DNA of 64,000 nt, from positions 496,001 to 560,000 of the forward strand of contig CCSI01000001.1 of assembly GCA_000756795.1 (NCBI GenBank), in the 5' to 3' direction. Positions 8,118 through 18,264 of the stretch are shown piece after piece (the stretch's first letter is position 1; each line of letters begins with the position of its first letter). Origin of the DNA: Qipengyuania vulgaris (GTDB lineage: Bacteria; Pseudomonadota; Alphaproteobacteria; Sphingomonadales; Sphingomonadaceae). The position numbers and the translations under genes were made by a program. The notes beneath the pieces are model-generated. The model made no database searches, had not been told where the DNA came from, and was given only the letters and a program-made list of their open reading frames with translations.

Positions 8118-8701
8118 GCACTCCGTGATTTCAGTTGAATAACCGTCGCAGTTGGCGAGAACGCCTACTGCGCAAGTATTACCCAGACCGAGGAAATTTG
8201 ATCCCTCGGCACACGAGATCACTCATCGCTCAGCCTCATAATGTGCGTGAATAGCCCGCAACTAATTAGCGGTTTCGCTCAATTCTAATGACAGAGGAGC
8301 GTGGTTCCCAAAATCTCATATTTTGGACCGCGTAGCGCCCTATTTTTGATGTCCGCGATCGGGGCGCTGACCGTTGGCCCGCTTTTTGGCGTTCGACGAC
8401 CCAAAGCTGACAGTTTATCCTTGTATTAGCCAAACACCTCGAGGTCGATCCGGTGAGTTTGTTTGATGGCGTTTCGGAAGCTGGGTTATGGGACAGAAGC
8501 GATCCTAACCAATATTGTTGCACTAAGAGAGACCCAGGCGCATGTCGCACGCGATAAGGTCGCCTTGCGGGAGCCTTTAGCGTGAAATTCCGCAGGAGTG
8601 CGATCCGCCGCATGTAACTTGCCCATCAATCGCCAAGGACCGCCAAAGCCATCAAATCTCCAAAAATCACGGATTTGGGCTGAGTGTCATCAGTGAAAAA
8701 A
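8118..8701. other. Gene-poor region downstream of the activator and of tRNA-Lys
   Basis: About 580 bp with no open reading frame that looks coding. A 115-codon frame on the minus strand (8266-8613) has an irregular, arginine-rich composition and no recognisable motif. The stretch looks more AT-rich than its surroundings and borders the 3' end of the tRNA gene, a classic integration site. However, I find no second copy of the tRNA 3' end and no integrase. A weak hairpin without a T tract is at 8189-8211. Confidence 0.4.
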
Positions 8702-8777
<76 letters not shown>

Positions 8778-8888
8778 ACACTCACGGCTTGTTTTTCCGC
8801 GTTTCGCCCGGTGGTGCGGGCGGCCCCCGACTCGGGGGAGGCGCTCATATAGCGGCTGCTTCGCCGATTAAAAGCGCTAATTCGAAAA

Positions 8889-9218
8889 TTATGCTGCCGA
8901 CTGGCGACGCAGGTTGCGGAGACCTTCTTCGCGCAGCCTGATGTTGGCGCCGAAGGGGTCTGCCGGATTGTCGACGATGTCCACCACCTTGCCATATTCC
9001 AACGTTCGCAAGGCGGCGAAAGCTTCATGCAGCGGAAGACCTGTCAAGCGGTGAATATCCCAGACCGTCGTGTCATCACCGGACGCCTGACGGCGGCACA
9101 AGCCCAGCAGGACCTCGCGGCATGCTCCATCGCCAGCATATTTAGCGATGGTTTCGCATTGGGCGAGGACGTCATTAGGTGTATCCGCCCCGTGTGAGAG
9201 GCTGGTGTGCGCGACCAT
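8889..9218 (-). CDS. Small hypothetical protein, possible winged-helix regulator
   Basis: A 109-residue protein with no signal peptide or membrane segment. The stretch from about 45 to 105 (VWDIHRLTGLPLHEAFAALRTLEYGKVVDIVDNPADPFGANIRL) resembles a helix-turn-helix followed by a beta wing, as in small MarR/ArsR-like proteins, but no family is certain. The start ATG at 9218 has AAGGAAA about five bases before. It lies alone between tRNA-Lys and a 380-bp intergenic region. The function is not known; a DNA-binding role is only inference. Confidence 0.75.
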   Translation of the reverse strand: MVAHTSLSHGADTPNDVLAQCETIAKYAGDGACREVLLGLCRRQASGDDTTVWDIHRLTGLPLHEAFAALRTLEYGKVVDIVDNPADPFGANIRLREEGLRNLRRQSAA

Positions 9219-9597
9219 GGGTTTTCCTTTTTTTCACCACCAGACGCCTCTCACTTCGCCGGGCGATGGATTTGCGCAGTGCACATAAAACTTGTCACGA
9301 ATTCCGCTAGTCACGCGGCTGGGGGACAGTCGCTTTGTATACGGAAAAATTTAGAATTTTGCGTCACATATCCGACGGATGGCTGACTGCGTGATCTGTC
9401 TTGAATACGTATGCGCAAGGTCTCGAGGGGCAGTACAATTTCGTTCGTTTGCCTCCCGCACCGAGTTGGCGATTCGCTGACTCTTTTACTGCACGAAGAA
9501 GTAATTTTTGCGCAGATCTGAAGATCTACCAGAAGGTAAGAGGGATTGTACCGCCGCTCCGATCCAAAGGCTTATGACGGGATTGGTCGCAGTATGA
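9219..9597. other. Intergenic region between the small HTH-like gene and rodA
   Basis: About 380 bp with no supported gene on either strand. It must hold the promoter of the minus-strand gene starting at 9218, perhaps in the AT-rich part near 9230-9360, and the 3' end of the rodA transcript. No clear T-tract terminator is seen below rodA. Short palindromes such as AGATCT (9515-9528 area) occur, but nothing convincing. Confidence 0.4.
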
Positions 9598-10719
9598 CTA
9601 ACTGGCGATCAGCCCGGTCTTCGGGGCCTTGCGGTTCCAGCGGTGCACCATCATCAATACGCCGATACATATCATGTTGGTCATCATTGAACTGCCGCCG
9701 TGGCTGATAAAGGGCAGGGGGATGCCCACCACTGGCGCAAAGCCCATTACCATCAGAAGATTGATGGCAATATAGAAGAATATGGTGGCCGTCATTCCGG
9801 CCGCGAGCAGCTTGGAGAACCGGTCTGCCGCGTTCGAGGCCACCTTCAGTCCCCAGAACAGGATGAGGCCGAAGCAGAACAGGATGAACAATCCGCCGGC
9901 AAAGCCCCATTCTTCCGCCATTGTCGCAAACACGAAGTCGGTGTGCGGTTCGGGCAAATAGTTGAGATGGCTCTGCGAGCCTTCGTTGAAGCCTTTGCCG
10001 AACAATCCACCCGAACCGATGGCGATTTTCGACTGGGTAATCTGGTAGCCGTCGCCCAGCGGGTCGTTTTCAGGGTCGAGGAAGGTAAGGACGCGCTTCT
10101 GCTGGTATTCCTGAAGGCCAACGAAGAAGGCAACTGGCAACAGGGCGAGGCCGGCCGCTCCCGCGACGAGGAACCAGCGCAAGGGCAGTCCGGCGAGGAA
10201 CATCACGACGAACCCGCCGAACGCGATGGCGAGCGACGTTCCGAGATCCGGCTGAAGCAGCACGAAGGCTATGGGCAACAGGATGATGGCGCCCGCCGGT
10301 ATCAGGGCGCGGAAGTTCGGCACCATGCCCACCGGCAGACCGCCGTAGTAATGTGCCAGCGCCAGCACCGCGGCCGGCTTCATCAGTTCCGAGGGCTGGA
10401 TACGTATAGGCCCCGCCTCGAGCCACCGCTGGCTCCCGCCCTGGACCTGGCCCATGGCCTCGACAGCCATCAGCAGGAGGAGGACGCCGATATAGCCCGG
10501 ATACGTCAGCATCTGGACCGTCGGCTTGTTGAAGCGCGATATAACCACGGCCATCGCAAACAGGATGGCAAACCGCAGCAGGTGGCCCTTGGCATACTGG
10601 TCGAAGTCCCCAGCGGCTGCGGAGGTCAGGATAAGCGCTCCGAATCCGATCAAGCCGAACAGCGGGAACAACATCATCCATGGCTGCCTGGCTACAGGGG
10701 CAGGTACGATCCCGCTCAT
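9598..10719 (-). CDS. rodA: Rod-shape peptidoglycan glycosyltransferase RodA
   Basis: A 373-residue SEDS-family membrane protein with about ten transmembrane segments. Family signatures include GGSQRWLEAGPIRIQPSELMKP (about 95-115), LQPDLGTSLAI, the extracellular-loop EPHTDFVFATMAEEWGF and the C-terminal GIPLPFISHGGSSMM. RodA polymerises lipid II into glycan strands in the elongasome, acting with class B PBP2. Its start overlaps the mrdA stop by ATGA (10716-10719), consistent with the fixed RodA-PBP2 complex. It is the last gene of the mreBCD-mrdA-rodA operon. FtsW is less likely given this operon. Confidence 0.96.
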   Translation of the reverse strand: MSGIVPAPVARQPWMMLFPLFGLIGFGALILTSAAAGDFDQYAKGHLLRFAILFAMAVVISRFNKPTVQMLTYPGYIGVLLLLMAVEAMGQVQGGSQRWLEAGPIRIQPSELMKPAAVLALAHYYGGLPVGMVPNFRALIPAGAIILLPIAFVLLQPDLGTSLAIAFGGFVVMFLAGLPLRWFLVAGAAGLALLPVAFFVGLQEYQQKRVLTFLDPENDPLGDGYQITQSKIAIGSGGLFGKGFNEGSQSHLNYLPEPHTDFVFATMAEEWGFAGGLFILFCFGLILFWGLKVASNAADRFSKLLAAGMTATIFFYIAINLLMVMGFAPVVGIPLPFISHGGSSMMTNMICIGVLMMVHRWNRKAPKTGLIAS

Positions 10720-12800
10720 TCCCCGTTACCTCGCTGCTGGACCTCGCGCGACGTGCTGGGCGGCCGCGAACCTTCCCCTCGCGAACCTTGCGTCTGTGCA
10801 GCCATGGCCTCGGATTGACGTTGGGCGAGGCGGGCTTCGGCTTCCACCTGATCGAAAATCTGTTCGGTGCGCTGGGGAACGGGCTCGACCACTTCACCTG
10901 CGGCCTGCGCATAAGCCCGGTACTTGGCGTCGAGCCGTTCCTGCGCAGTACCGCCCCACTGTTCCTCGAGCGGGCGTAGTGCTTCCATGCCTTTGGCGGG
11001 GTCGAACATGAAGGTCATGACATCGCGTGCGATCGGGTATGCGGCACCCGATCCGCCGCCATGCTCGATGACCACGGCACCTGCGTACTTCGGCTTGTCG
11101 AACGGGGCGAAGAACACGAACAATCCGTGGTCGCGATACTTCCACGGGCCGGTCTTGCCGTCGGAAATACTTAGCGAGACGACCTGCGCGGTGCCGGTCT
11201 TGCCCGCCATCTTGATATCTTCGAAAGGCAGGCGAGCGCGGCCTGCGGTGCCGGGGCCGTTGACCGTATCGCTCATCGCCTGCCTCACATAGGCGATCTC
11301 TTCGGGCGTGAAATTGAAATGCTCGAACTCGCGGACGGGTTTGTCCATCCTGAGCCGCGGGACCACCTTGTCGCCGGTAGCAAGGCGTGCGGCCATGACC
11401 GCAAGCTGCAAGGGGTTGGTCAGATAATAACCCTGGCCGATCGATGAGTTGACCGTATCGTAGGGCTGCCATTCACTGTCGTATTTGCGCCGCTTCCATT
11501 CAGGGTCCGGCACGGTTCCGTAGAACTGGCTTATCACGGGAAGGTCGAATTCCTCGCCGAGGCCCATCTTGTGTGCCCACTCGGCGACTTTCTCGAACCC
11601 GACCTGCTGGGCGAAATGATAGAAATAGCTGTCGCAGGATTGGTAAATGGCCTTGGCCATGTCGACCCGGCCGTGATTGCTCCAGCAATTAAAGAAGCGG
11701 TTGCCCACGCGGCGGCCACCATTGCACATGATGGCCTCTTCGGGCTTCACACCGGCGTCGAGGAAGGCCATGCAATGCATGGGTTTGACTGTCGAACCGG
11801 GAGGGTAGAGGCCCTTCAGGACCTTGTTGCGCAGCGGCACGCGCTCGTCATCGCGCAGCATCGAATATTCGACGCGGCCGATGCCGGCGGAAAAGCTGTT
11901 CGGGTCGAAACTGGGCATGGAGGACATGCACAGGATATCCCCGTTCTCCACGTCCATCACCACGCATGAACCGCTCTCGAGGCCGATGCGGCGCGCGGCA
12001 TAGTCCTGCAGCGGACCGTCGATGGTCAGGCGGACCGGTGCGCCCTGCTTGTCCTCGCGTGTCTCGAGGTCGCGCACGATGCGACCCGAGGCTGTGACCT
12101 CTACGCGACGCGCACCCGGTTCGCCCTGCAATTCGTCCTCGAATTGGGATTCAAGCGCGTCTTTCCCGATTTTGTAGCCCGGTGTGATCAGGATGGGGTC
12201 GGGGCGTTCCTCATATTCCTCGGCCGAAGCAGGACCGACATAGCCGATGAGATGGCCAACCGTTGCGCCTGTCGGGTAGTAGCGCGAGAATCCGCGCTGC
12301 GGAACGACGCCGGGGAGGTCGGGCAAACGCACGCTGATGGCTGCGAACTGGTCATAATCGAGGCCGGTGGCGACTTCGATGGGCTGAAACCCGCGCGCAT
12401 CATCGATTTTCTTGAGGATGTCGGCGACGGCGTTTTGAGACAGGTCGAGCAGGTCAGCCAATTGCCCGAGAGTTTGCGCGGCGTCGTCCATCCGGTCGGG
12501 AATGACGTCGACACGGAAGTCCGCTCGGTTCGAGGCAAGGGGGGCGCCATTACGGTCGAGGATCCAGCCACGGCGCGGCGGGATGAGTGACAGGTTGACG
12601 CGGTTGCTCTCGCTTTCGAGGACCCAGCGCTCGTTCTCGGCGATGCCGATATAGGCCATGCGCGCGGCGAGGATGGTGCCGATGCCGCCCATGCCCGCAC
12701 CAATGACGAAGGTGCGGCGATTGAAAGCGTTATCTAGCGTGGTCTGGCTGACCAGATCGCGCGGCTTGGCGCGTCCCCTTTTTCGACCGAACAGACCCAT
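10716..12800 (-). CDS. mrdA: Penicillin-binding protein 2 (elongation transpeptidase)
   Basis: A 694-residue class B PBP. The start is ATG at 12800 (MGLFGRKRGR), overlapping the mreD stop as TGATG and preceded by AAGAGG; an in-frame GTG at 12830 would sit inside mreD. One membrane anchor lies near residues 30-50, the pedestal domain starts with PPRRGWILDRNG, and the transpeptidase domain has active-site Ser about 336 in GSTVK, the SCD triad (SxN position) and KTGTAQ. It cross-links the peptidoglycan made by RodA during lateral growth. The C-terminal 60 residues are Glu/Gln-rich and likely disordered. Confidence 0.97.
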   Translation of the reverse strand: MGLFGRKRGRAKPRDLVSQTTLDNAFNRRTFVIGAGMGGIGTILAARMAYIGIAENERWVLESESNRVNLSLIPPRRGWILDRNGAPLASNRADFRVDVIPDRMDDAAQTLGQLADLLDLSQNAVADILKKIDDARGFQPIEVATGLDYDQFAAISVRLPDLPGVVPQRGFSRYYPTGATVGHLIGYVGPASAEEYEERPDPILITPGYKIGKDALESQFEDELQGEPGARRVEVTASGRIVRDLETREDKQGAPVRLTIDGPLQDYAARRIGLESGSCVVMDVENGDILCMSSMPSFDPNSFSAGIGRVEYSMLRDDERVPLRNKVLKGLYPPGSTVKPMHCMAFLDAGVKPEEAIMCNGGRRVGNRFFNCWSNHGRVDMAKAIYQSCDSYFYHFAQQVGFEKVAEWAHKMGLGEEFDLPVISQFYGTVPDPEWKRRKYDSEWQPYDTVNSSIGQGYYLTNPLQLAVMAARLATGDKVVPRLRMDKPVREFEHFNFTPEEIAYVRQAMSDTVNGPGTAGRARLPFEDIKMAGKTGTAQVVSLSISDGKTGPWKYRDHGLFVFFAPFDKPKYAGAVVIEHGGGSGAAYPIARDVMTFMFDPAKGMEALRPLEEQWGGTAQERLDAKYRAYAQAAGEVVEPVPQRTEQIFDQVEAEARLAQRQSEAMAAQTQGSRGEGSRPPSTSREVQQRGNGE

Positions 12801-13351
12801 CAGAGCCTCTTCCAGCGCCACAGGCGCCACAGGTCAAGCCGCGCAACGATGCGCGAGATGATCGGAAAAACGAGGATGGTCAGAACCAGCTGCGGTACGA
12901 TTGCAGCGAGCGAGGCCGAAGTTAACGGCGCTCCAGAAAGCAGCCAGCCCGAGAAGAGGTATAGCGTGCCCAGCAGCCCGGCGATGAGCCAGTCCTGCCA
13001 GAAAGCACGCCATGGCAAGCGCATCTCCGATGCTTCGACGACGAGGAGCGCCACCGACCAGGTGAAAATGGCGAAGCCGAAGGGCTGGCCATTGTAGAGG
13101 TCGTCGAAAATACCCAGCGGGATACCGGCCCAGACAGGCAGCAGGCCCGGGCGAACCAGCCTCCAGCCGAGCAGCATCAGGAAACCCAGTGGCGGCACCA
13201 TTGGCAGCGCGGCGGCGATGAAGAAAATCGGAAAGAGGCTCCCCAGCATGATCGAAAGCCAGGGAACGACATTGGCAAGCAGGGGGGAATGCGAGCGGTT
13301 GAGACGGCTGCCGTAGGCATCACTGCGGGCGCGCGGGTCGATCCGCTCCAT
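12800..13351 (-). CDS. mreD: Rod shape-determining protein MreD
   Basis: A 183-residue protein with five or six hydrophobic helices, typical of MreD, for example LFPIFFIAAALPMVPPLGFL and PVWAGIPLGIFDDLYNGQPFG. The LG-I-DD-NGQ-G stretch is the conserved MreD core. It links MreC to the cytoplasmic MreB filament in the membrane. Start and stop codons overlap those of mreC and mrdA by one base (TGATG on both sides), so the operon is tightly coupled. Sequence identity in MreD is generally low, so the assignment leans on position and membrane pattern. Confidence 0.94.
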   Translation of the reverse strand: MERIDPRARSDAYGSRLNRSHSPLLANVVPWLSIMLGSLFPIFFIAAALPMVPPLGFLMLLGWRLVRPGLLPVWAGIPLGIFDDLYNGQPFGFAIFTWSVALLVVEASEMRLPWRAFWQDWLIAGLLGTLYLFSGWLLSGAPLTSASLAAIVPQLVLTILVFPIISRIVARLDLWRLWRWKRL

Positions 13352-14241
13352 CAGTCGCCGAGCTCCTCTTCGATGGGCGTCTGCGCGCCAGTGGCCGCGT
13401 CGGGCTCGAATATCTGTTCGACCGCGACATAATCGGTTGCAGCAGGGTCGCTGACGATGCGGGCGAGGGCGCCGTCGTCGGTAAGTTCCGTGACGATGGC
13501 GACGGCGATACCCGGCGGGTAGTAGCCGCCCGCGCCGCTGGTCACGAACATGTCGCCGACCTTCAACGGATTGATGCCGAGATTGATGAGCTTGATACGC
13601 AGGAGGCTGTCACCGCGTCCTTCTGCAAAAGCCACGGTCTCGTCACCGGCACGGCGCACGGGCAGAACACTTTCGCTGTCGGTGAGCAAGAGCACCCGCG
13701 AGGAGAGGCTGCCGGTCTCGAGAATACGCCCCACCACGCCGCGCGGGCTGCGCACGGGCATGCCGACAGTCACGCCGTCTTCGGAGCCTGCGCCAAGATA
13801 GGCGAAGCGGCGCGTGCTGGAAGCCGTCGAACCCACGAGCCGCGCAACCGCAACCGGTTTGCGCTCTTCTTCCTGCAGGCCAAGCAGGCCCTTCAGGCGT
13901 ACATTTTCCTGACGCAGCGCTTCAGCCTCTTCCAAGCGGATGCGCGCCAGTTCCATTTCACGCTTCAACTCTGCGTTCTTGGAGCCTGCGCGATAATAGC
14001 CGCTGATACTGTCCCACAGCGATTTCGAGCCGGTACGAGCTGCCGCAACAGTTTCCGTCGCGGGCGAGGCCGCATCCTGCGCAGCACCGCGCGGGCCGCC
14101 GAAAAGCTGGGGCTGGAAGAAGGAAATGCCAAGCAGGACGGCGCCCAGAAGAGCGCCGACGCCGGCGACAATATAGCCGGTGAACAGATTGTATTGCGCC
14201 CGCTTGGAATAGCTGGAGCGCCGCTGGCTGCTCGGCGCCAT
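13351..14241 (-). CDS. mreC: Rod shape-determining protein MreC
   Basis: A 296-residue protein with one N-terminal membrane helix (about 20-42), then a coiled coil (about 85-120, ELKREMELARIRLEEAEALRQENVRLKGLLGL), then the paired beta-barrel periplasmic domain containing GVVGRILETGSLSSRVLLLTD and VTSGAGGYYPPGIAV. MreC scaffolds PBP2 and RodA in the periplasm. The start ATG at 14241 has GGGGGAA before it. The gene lies 12 bp after mreB and overlaps mreD by one base. Confidence 0.96.
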   Translation of the reverse strand: MAPSSQRRSSYSKRAQYNLFTGYIVAGVGALLGAVLLGISFFQPQLFGGPRGAAQDAASPATETVAAARTGSKSLWDSISGYYRAGSKNAELKREMELARIRLEEAEALRQENVRLKGLLGLQEEERKPVAVARLVGSTASSTRRFAYLGAGSEDGVTVGMPVRSPRGVVGRILETGSLSSRVLLLTDSESVLPVRRAGDETVAFAEGRGDSLLRIKLINLGINPLKVGDMFVTSGAGGYYPPGIAVAIVTELTDDGALARIVSDPAATDYVAVEQIFEPDAATGAQTPIEEELGD

Positions 14242-14253
14242 TGCCGTTCCCCC

Positions 14254-15477
<1,224 letters not shown>

Positions 15478-15493
15478 CTATGATGCGCGGTCC

Positions 15494-17296
15494 ATGCCTG
15501 AAATACGCCGCCTGCCCGATAATCTGGTCAACCGCATCGCTGCTGGCGAGGTGGTTGAACGCCCCTCTTCCGCGCTCAAGGAACTGGTCGAGAATGCCAT
15601 CGACGCAGGTGCTTCGCGCATCGCGGTGAAGCTGGTCGAGGGCGGGCTGACGAGCCTCGAAGTCACCGATGATGGCTGCGGCATGACACCGGACGAAATG
15701 GCGTTGGCGCTCGAACGCCACGCGACCTCGAAACTGCCCGATGAGGCCATCGAGCAGGTGGCCACACTCGGCTTTCGCGGGGAGGCGCTGCCGAGCATTG
15801 CCAGCGTGGCGAAGTTCACGCTCGAAAGCCGCCCGCAAGGTGCGGAGCAGGGCTGGAAGCGAGTGGTCGACCATGGCGAGCTGGTCGCCGAAGGTCCGGC
15901 TGCCCTTCCGCCGGGAACGCGCGTGCGGGTCGAGAGCCTTTTCGCCAAGGTACCCGCCCGTCGGAAATTTCTGCGCACGCCGAGAAGCGAATACGCAGCA
16001 TGCCTCGACGTGGTGAAGCGCCTCGCCATGGCCCGTCCCGATGTCGCGATCACACTCGATCATGCCGACCGCCGCATCCTCGGGCTGCAAGGCGGGGAAG
16101 GGCTGGCGAACCGCGTGGCCCAGGTCGTGGCACGCGAACTCAAGGACAATGGCGTCGCCATCAACCTAGAACGCGGACCGATGCGGCTGACGGGTATCGC
16201 CGGCCTGCCGACTTACAATCGCGGGATTGCCGACCACCAGTATCTCTTCGTCAATGGTCGTCCGGTGAAGGACCGCCTGCTGACGGGTGCGGTGCGCGGG
16301 GCTTATTCCGACATGCTCGCACGCGACAGGCATGCGGTGCTGGCGCTATTCCTCGACCTGCCGCCAGAGATGGTCGATGTGAATGTCCATCCGGCCAAGA
16401 CCGAGGTTCGCTTCCGGGATTCGCAAGCGGTGCGCGGCTTCATCGTGTCGGGTCTTCGCAACGCGCTCGCGACCGGCGACAAGCGCAGCGCCCAGTCGCC
16501 TGATGCCGGAGCCATGTCGCGCTGGCAGGCCGAACCAGTGCGGGAGGAGCCAGCGCCTGCGCTACGCTCGATATTCGACGGTCGCGACTGGTCCGCGCCT
16601 CAGCAGCGCGTTTCCGAAGCAGGCGCGGCGTGGCGCGGCTACGAGGCCGAAGTCATGGCCGAACCGCACGGTCGTGCCGAAGAGAGCGCACCAGTGGCGG
16701 CGGAGGAGCAAGAATACCCGCTCGGCATCGCGCGCGGGCAGGTCGCCAATACCTATATCGTCGCCGAGGCGAAGGACGGTCTGGTGCTGGTCGACCAGCA
16801 TGCTGCGCACGAGCGCCTAGTCCTCGAACGCCTGAAAGCAGCCGGAGCCGAAGAGGCTGTGGCGCGCAGCCAGGCGCTGCTCATTCCCGAGGTCGTGGAG
16901 CTGGAAGAAACCAGCTGCGACCGGCTCGAGGAAGCCGCCGACACGCTCGCCAAGCACGGTCTTGCATTGGAACGTTTCGGTCCCTCGGCGATGCTGGTAA
17001 GAAGCCTGCCCCATGCCATCGCGCGCACCGACCCTGAAAAGCTCCTGCGCGATATAGACGACGACCTCGCACTCAACGGCGAGGCCTTGCACCTCGGCGA
17101 GAAGCTCGACCTCGTGCTTGCCACCATGGCCTGCCACGGATCGGTGAGGGCGGGGCGCACTTTGCGCGTCGACGAGATGAATGCCCTCCTCCGCGAAATG
17201 GAGCGCACGCCGCGCTCGGGCCAATGCAACCACGGGCGGCCCACGTGGGTTAAGCTTTCGATGGAAGACGTCGAGAAGCTGTTCGGGAGGCATTGA
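15494..17296 (+). CDS. mutL: DNA mismatch repair protein MutL
   Basis: A 600-residue protein. The chosen start is ATG 15494 (MPEIRRLPDNLVNRIAAGEVVERP), the canonical MutL N-terminus; the upstream frame to 15425 has no family support. The GHKL ATPase motifs are intact: ELVENAIDAGA, DDGCGM, TLGFRGEALPSI. A variable linker runs about 340-430, then a C-terminal dimerisation domain (QHAAHERLVLERL). The endonuclease motif DQHA(X)2E(X)4E is represented by DQHAAHERLVLE, and the zinc-site-like end CNHGRPT is present, so this is likely a nicking MutL, as expected without MutH. The next gene starts in its stop codon. Confidence 0.97.
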   Translation: MPEIRRLPDNLVNRIAAGEVVERPSSALKELVENAIDAGASRIAVKLVEGGLTSLEVTDDGCGMTPDEMALALERHATSKLPDEAIEQVATLGFRGEALPSIASVAKFTLESRPQGAEQGWKRVVDHGELVAEGPAALPPGTRVRVESLFAKVPARRKFLRTPRSEYAACLDVVKRLAMARPDVAITLDHADRRILGLQGGEGLANRVAQVVARELKDNGVAINLERGPMRLTGIAGLPTYNRGIADHQYLFVNGRPVKDRLLTGAVRGAYSDMLARDRHAVLALFLDLPPEMVDVNVHPAKTEVRFRDSQAVRGFIVSGLRNALATGDKRSAQSPDAGAMSRWQAEPVREEPAPALRSIFDGRDWSAPQQRVSEAGAAWRGYEAEVMAEPHGRAEESAPVAAEEQEYPLGIARGQVANTYIVAEAKDGLVLVDQHAAHERLVLERLKAAGAEEAVARSQALLIPEVVELEETSCDRLEEAADTLAKHGLALERFGPSAMLVRSLPHAIARTDPEKLLRDIDDDLALNGEALHLGEKLDLVLATMACHGSVRAGRTLRVDEMNALLREMERTPRSGQCNHGRPTWVKLSMEDVEKLFGRH

Positions 17297-17790
17297 TGCG
17301 CTGGATTATTGCGACCTTGCCGCTCGCGCTGGTGGCCTGTGGTGGCCTGACACCCGCAGAAGAAGAGGCAGCGCGGCAAGCTGCGGTGGCCGAGGTCGAG
17401 GCCAATCAGAAGCCGCCTCCCGAGGTGCTGGAGCTCGACCGCATTACCTTCGCCGATATCGAAAAGTTCGACCTCTTCGGAGCAGGCTGCAATTTCTCGC
17501 CCGATAGTGATGCTTCGGCTCCGGTTGCCTTGGCGCAGGCCGATGTCGGCTACCTGATACGGCGGGGTGAATTGCAGAAGCTGGTCTCCGACAAGGGCAG
17601 CGCTGAATTGCCCTACATGTCGCACCGCAAATATGACGGGCGGGAATATTCCTTCACGCTCGATTTCGACGAGGCGAAGGGGCGGCAAAGCGGTTACGAG
17701 ACAATGGATTACGACGGCACTCTGACAGTGCGTGATGGCTCCGACAATGTGCTGTATTTGGCCGATGGGCTCGTGCAGTGCGGCGCGTGA
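17296..17790 (+). CDS. Hypothetical lipoprotein downstream of mutL
   Basis: A 164-residue protein with a short signal peptide ending in a lipobox LVAC (Cys about 15), then GGLTPAEEEAARQ. The mature part has mixed alpha/beta composition and no motif I recognise; two further Cys (about 68 and 162) could form a disulfide. The start ATG at 17296 overlaps the mutL stop (TGATG) and has GGGAGG before it. It is probably anchored in the outer membrane. The link to mutL looks purely transcriptional. Function unknown. Confidence 0.85.
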   Translation: MRWIIATLPLALVACGGLTPAEEEAARQAAVAEVEANQKPPPEVLELDRITFADIEKFDLFGAGCNFSPDSDASAPVALAQADVGYLIRRGELQKLVSDKGSAELPYMSHRKYDGREYSFTLDFDEAKGRQSGYETMDYDGTLTVRDGSDNVLYLADGLVQCGA

Positions 17791-17791
17791 G

Positions 17792-18250
17792 CTAGTCCGA
17801 ACCGCCCGGGTCGCGCGTGCGCATGAGGGCATTCGAAATCATTTCGAGCACCATCTCGTCATGCTGGTTGAAGGTGCGGATACGGCTCTTGAAGATACCC
17901 ATTTCGGGACGTGAGGCGCTGCGGCGTTTTTCGAGGATTTCGGTTTCGCAGCGCAGCGTATCACCGGGATAGACCGGCTTTTTCCAGCGTAGCTGGTCGA
18001 CCCCGGGCGAGCCCAGCCCGGCGGACTTTTCGTTCATCATGTTGTCGACCATCATCCGCATGGTCATTGAACAGGTGTGCCATCCGCTGGCGGAAATCTT
18101 TCCGAAATGAGTCTGTGCGGCGATATTGTCGTCAAGGTGGAAGGGCTGCGGATCGTATTTCGAGGCAAATTCGATCACTTCCTCGCGCGTGACTTCATAG
18201 CCGCCAAAGCTGCGCGTCATGCCGATCTCGAGATCTTCGTAGAATATCAT
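17792..18250 (-). CDS. MaoC-like (R)-hydratase/dehydratase family protein
   Basis: A 152-residue single hot-dog domain. The start is ATG 18250 (MIFYEDLEIGM), the usual MaoC opening. The hydratase-2 catalytic motif is present as SKYDPQPFHLDD (Asp and His), followed by FGKISASGWHT. Members hydrate trans-2-enoyl-CoA or act on related acyl-CoA thioesters in the cytosol. It ends one base after the convergent lipoprotein gene and lies 14 bp downstream of the glutaredoxin-MauE gene, perhaps co-transcribed. The substrate cannot be read from sequence. Confidence 0.92.
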   Translation of the reverse strand: MIFYEDLEIGMTRSFGGYEVTREEVIEFASKYDPQPFHLDDNIAAQTHFGKISASGWHTCSMTMRMMVDNMMNEKSAGLGSPGVDQLRWKKPVYPGDTLRCETEILEKRRSASRPEMGIFKSRIRTFNQHDEMVLEMISNALMRTRDPGGSD

Positions 18251-18264
18251 CCCAAGGGCTTGGA

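Noticed and set aside
8266..8613. A 115-codon minus-strand frame beside tRNA-Lys
   Set aside because: Irregular composition, no ribosome site and no recognisable motif; it may be chance in a non-coding stretch.
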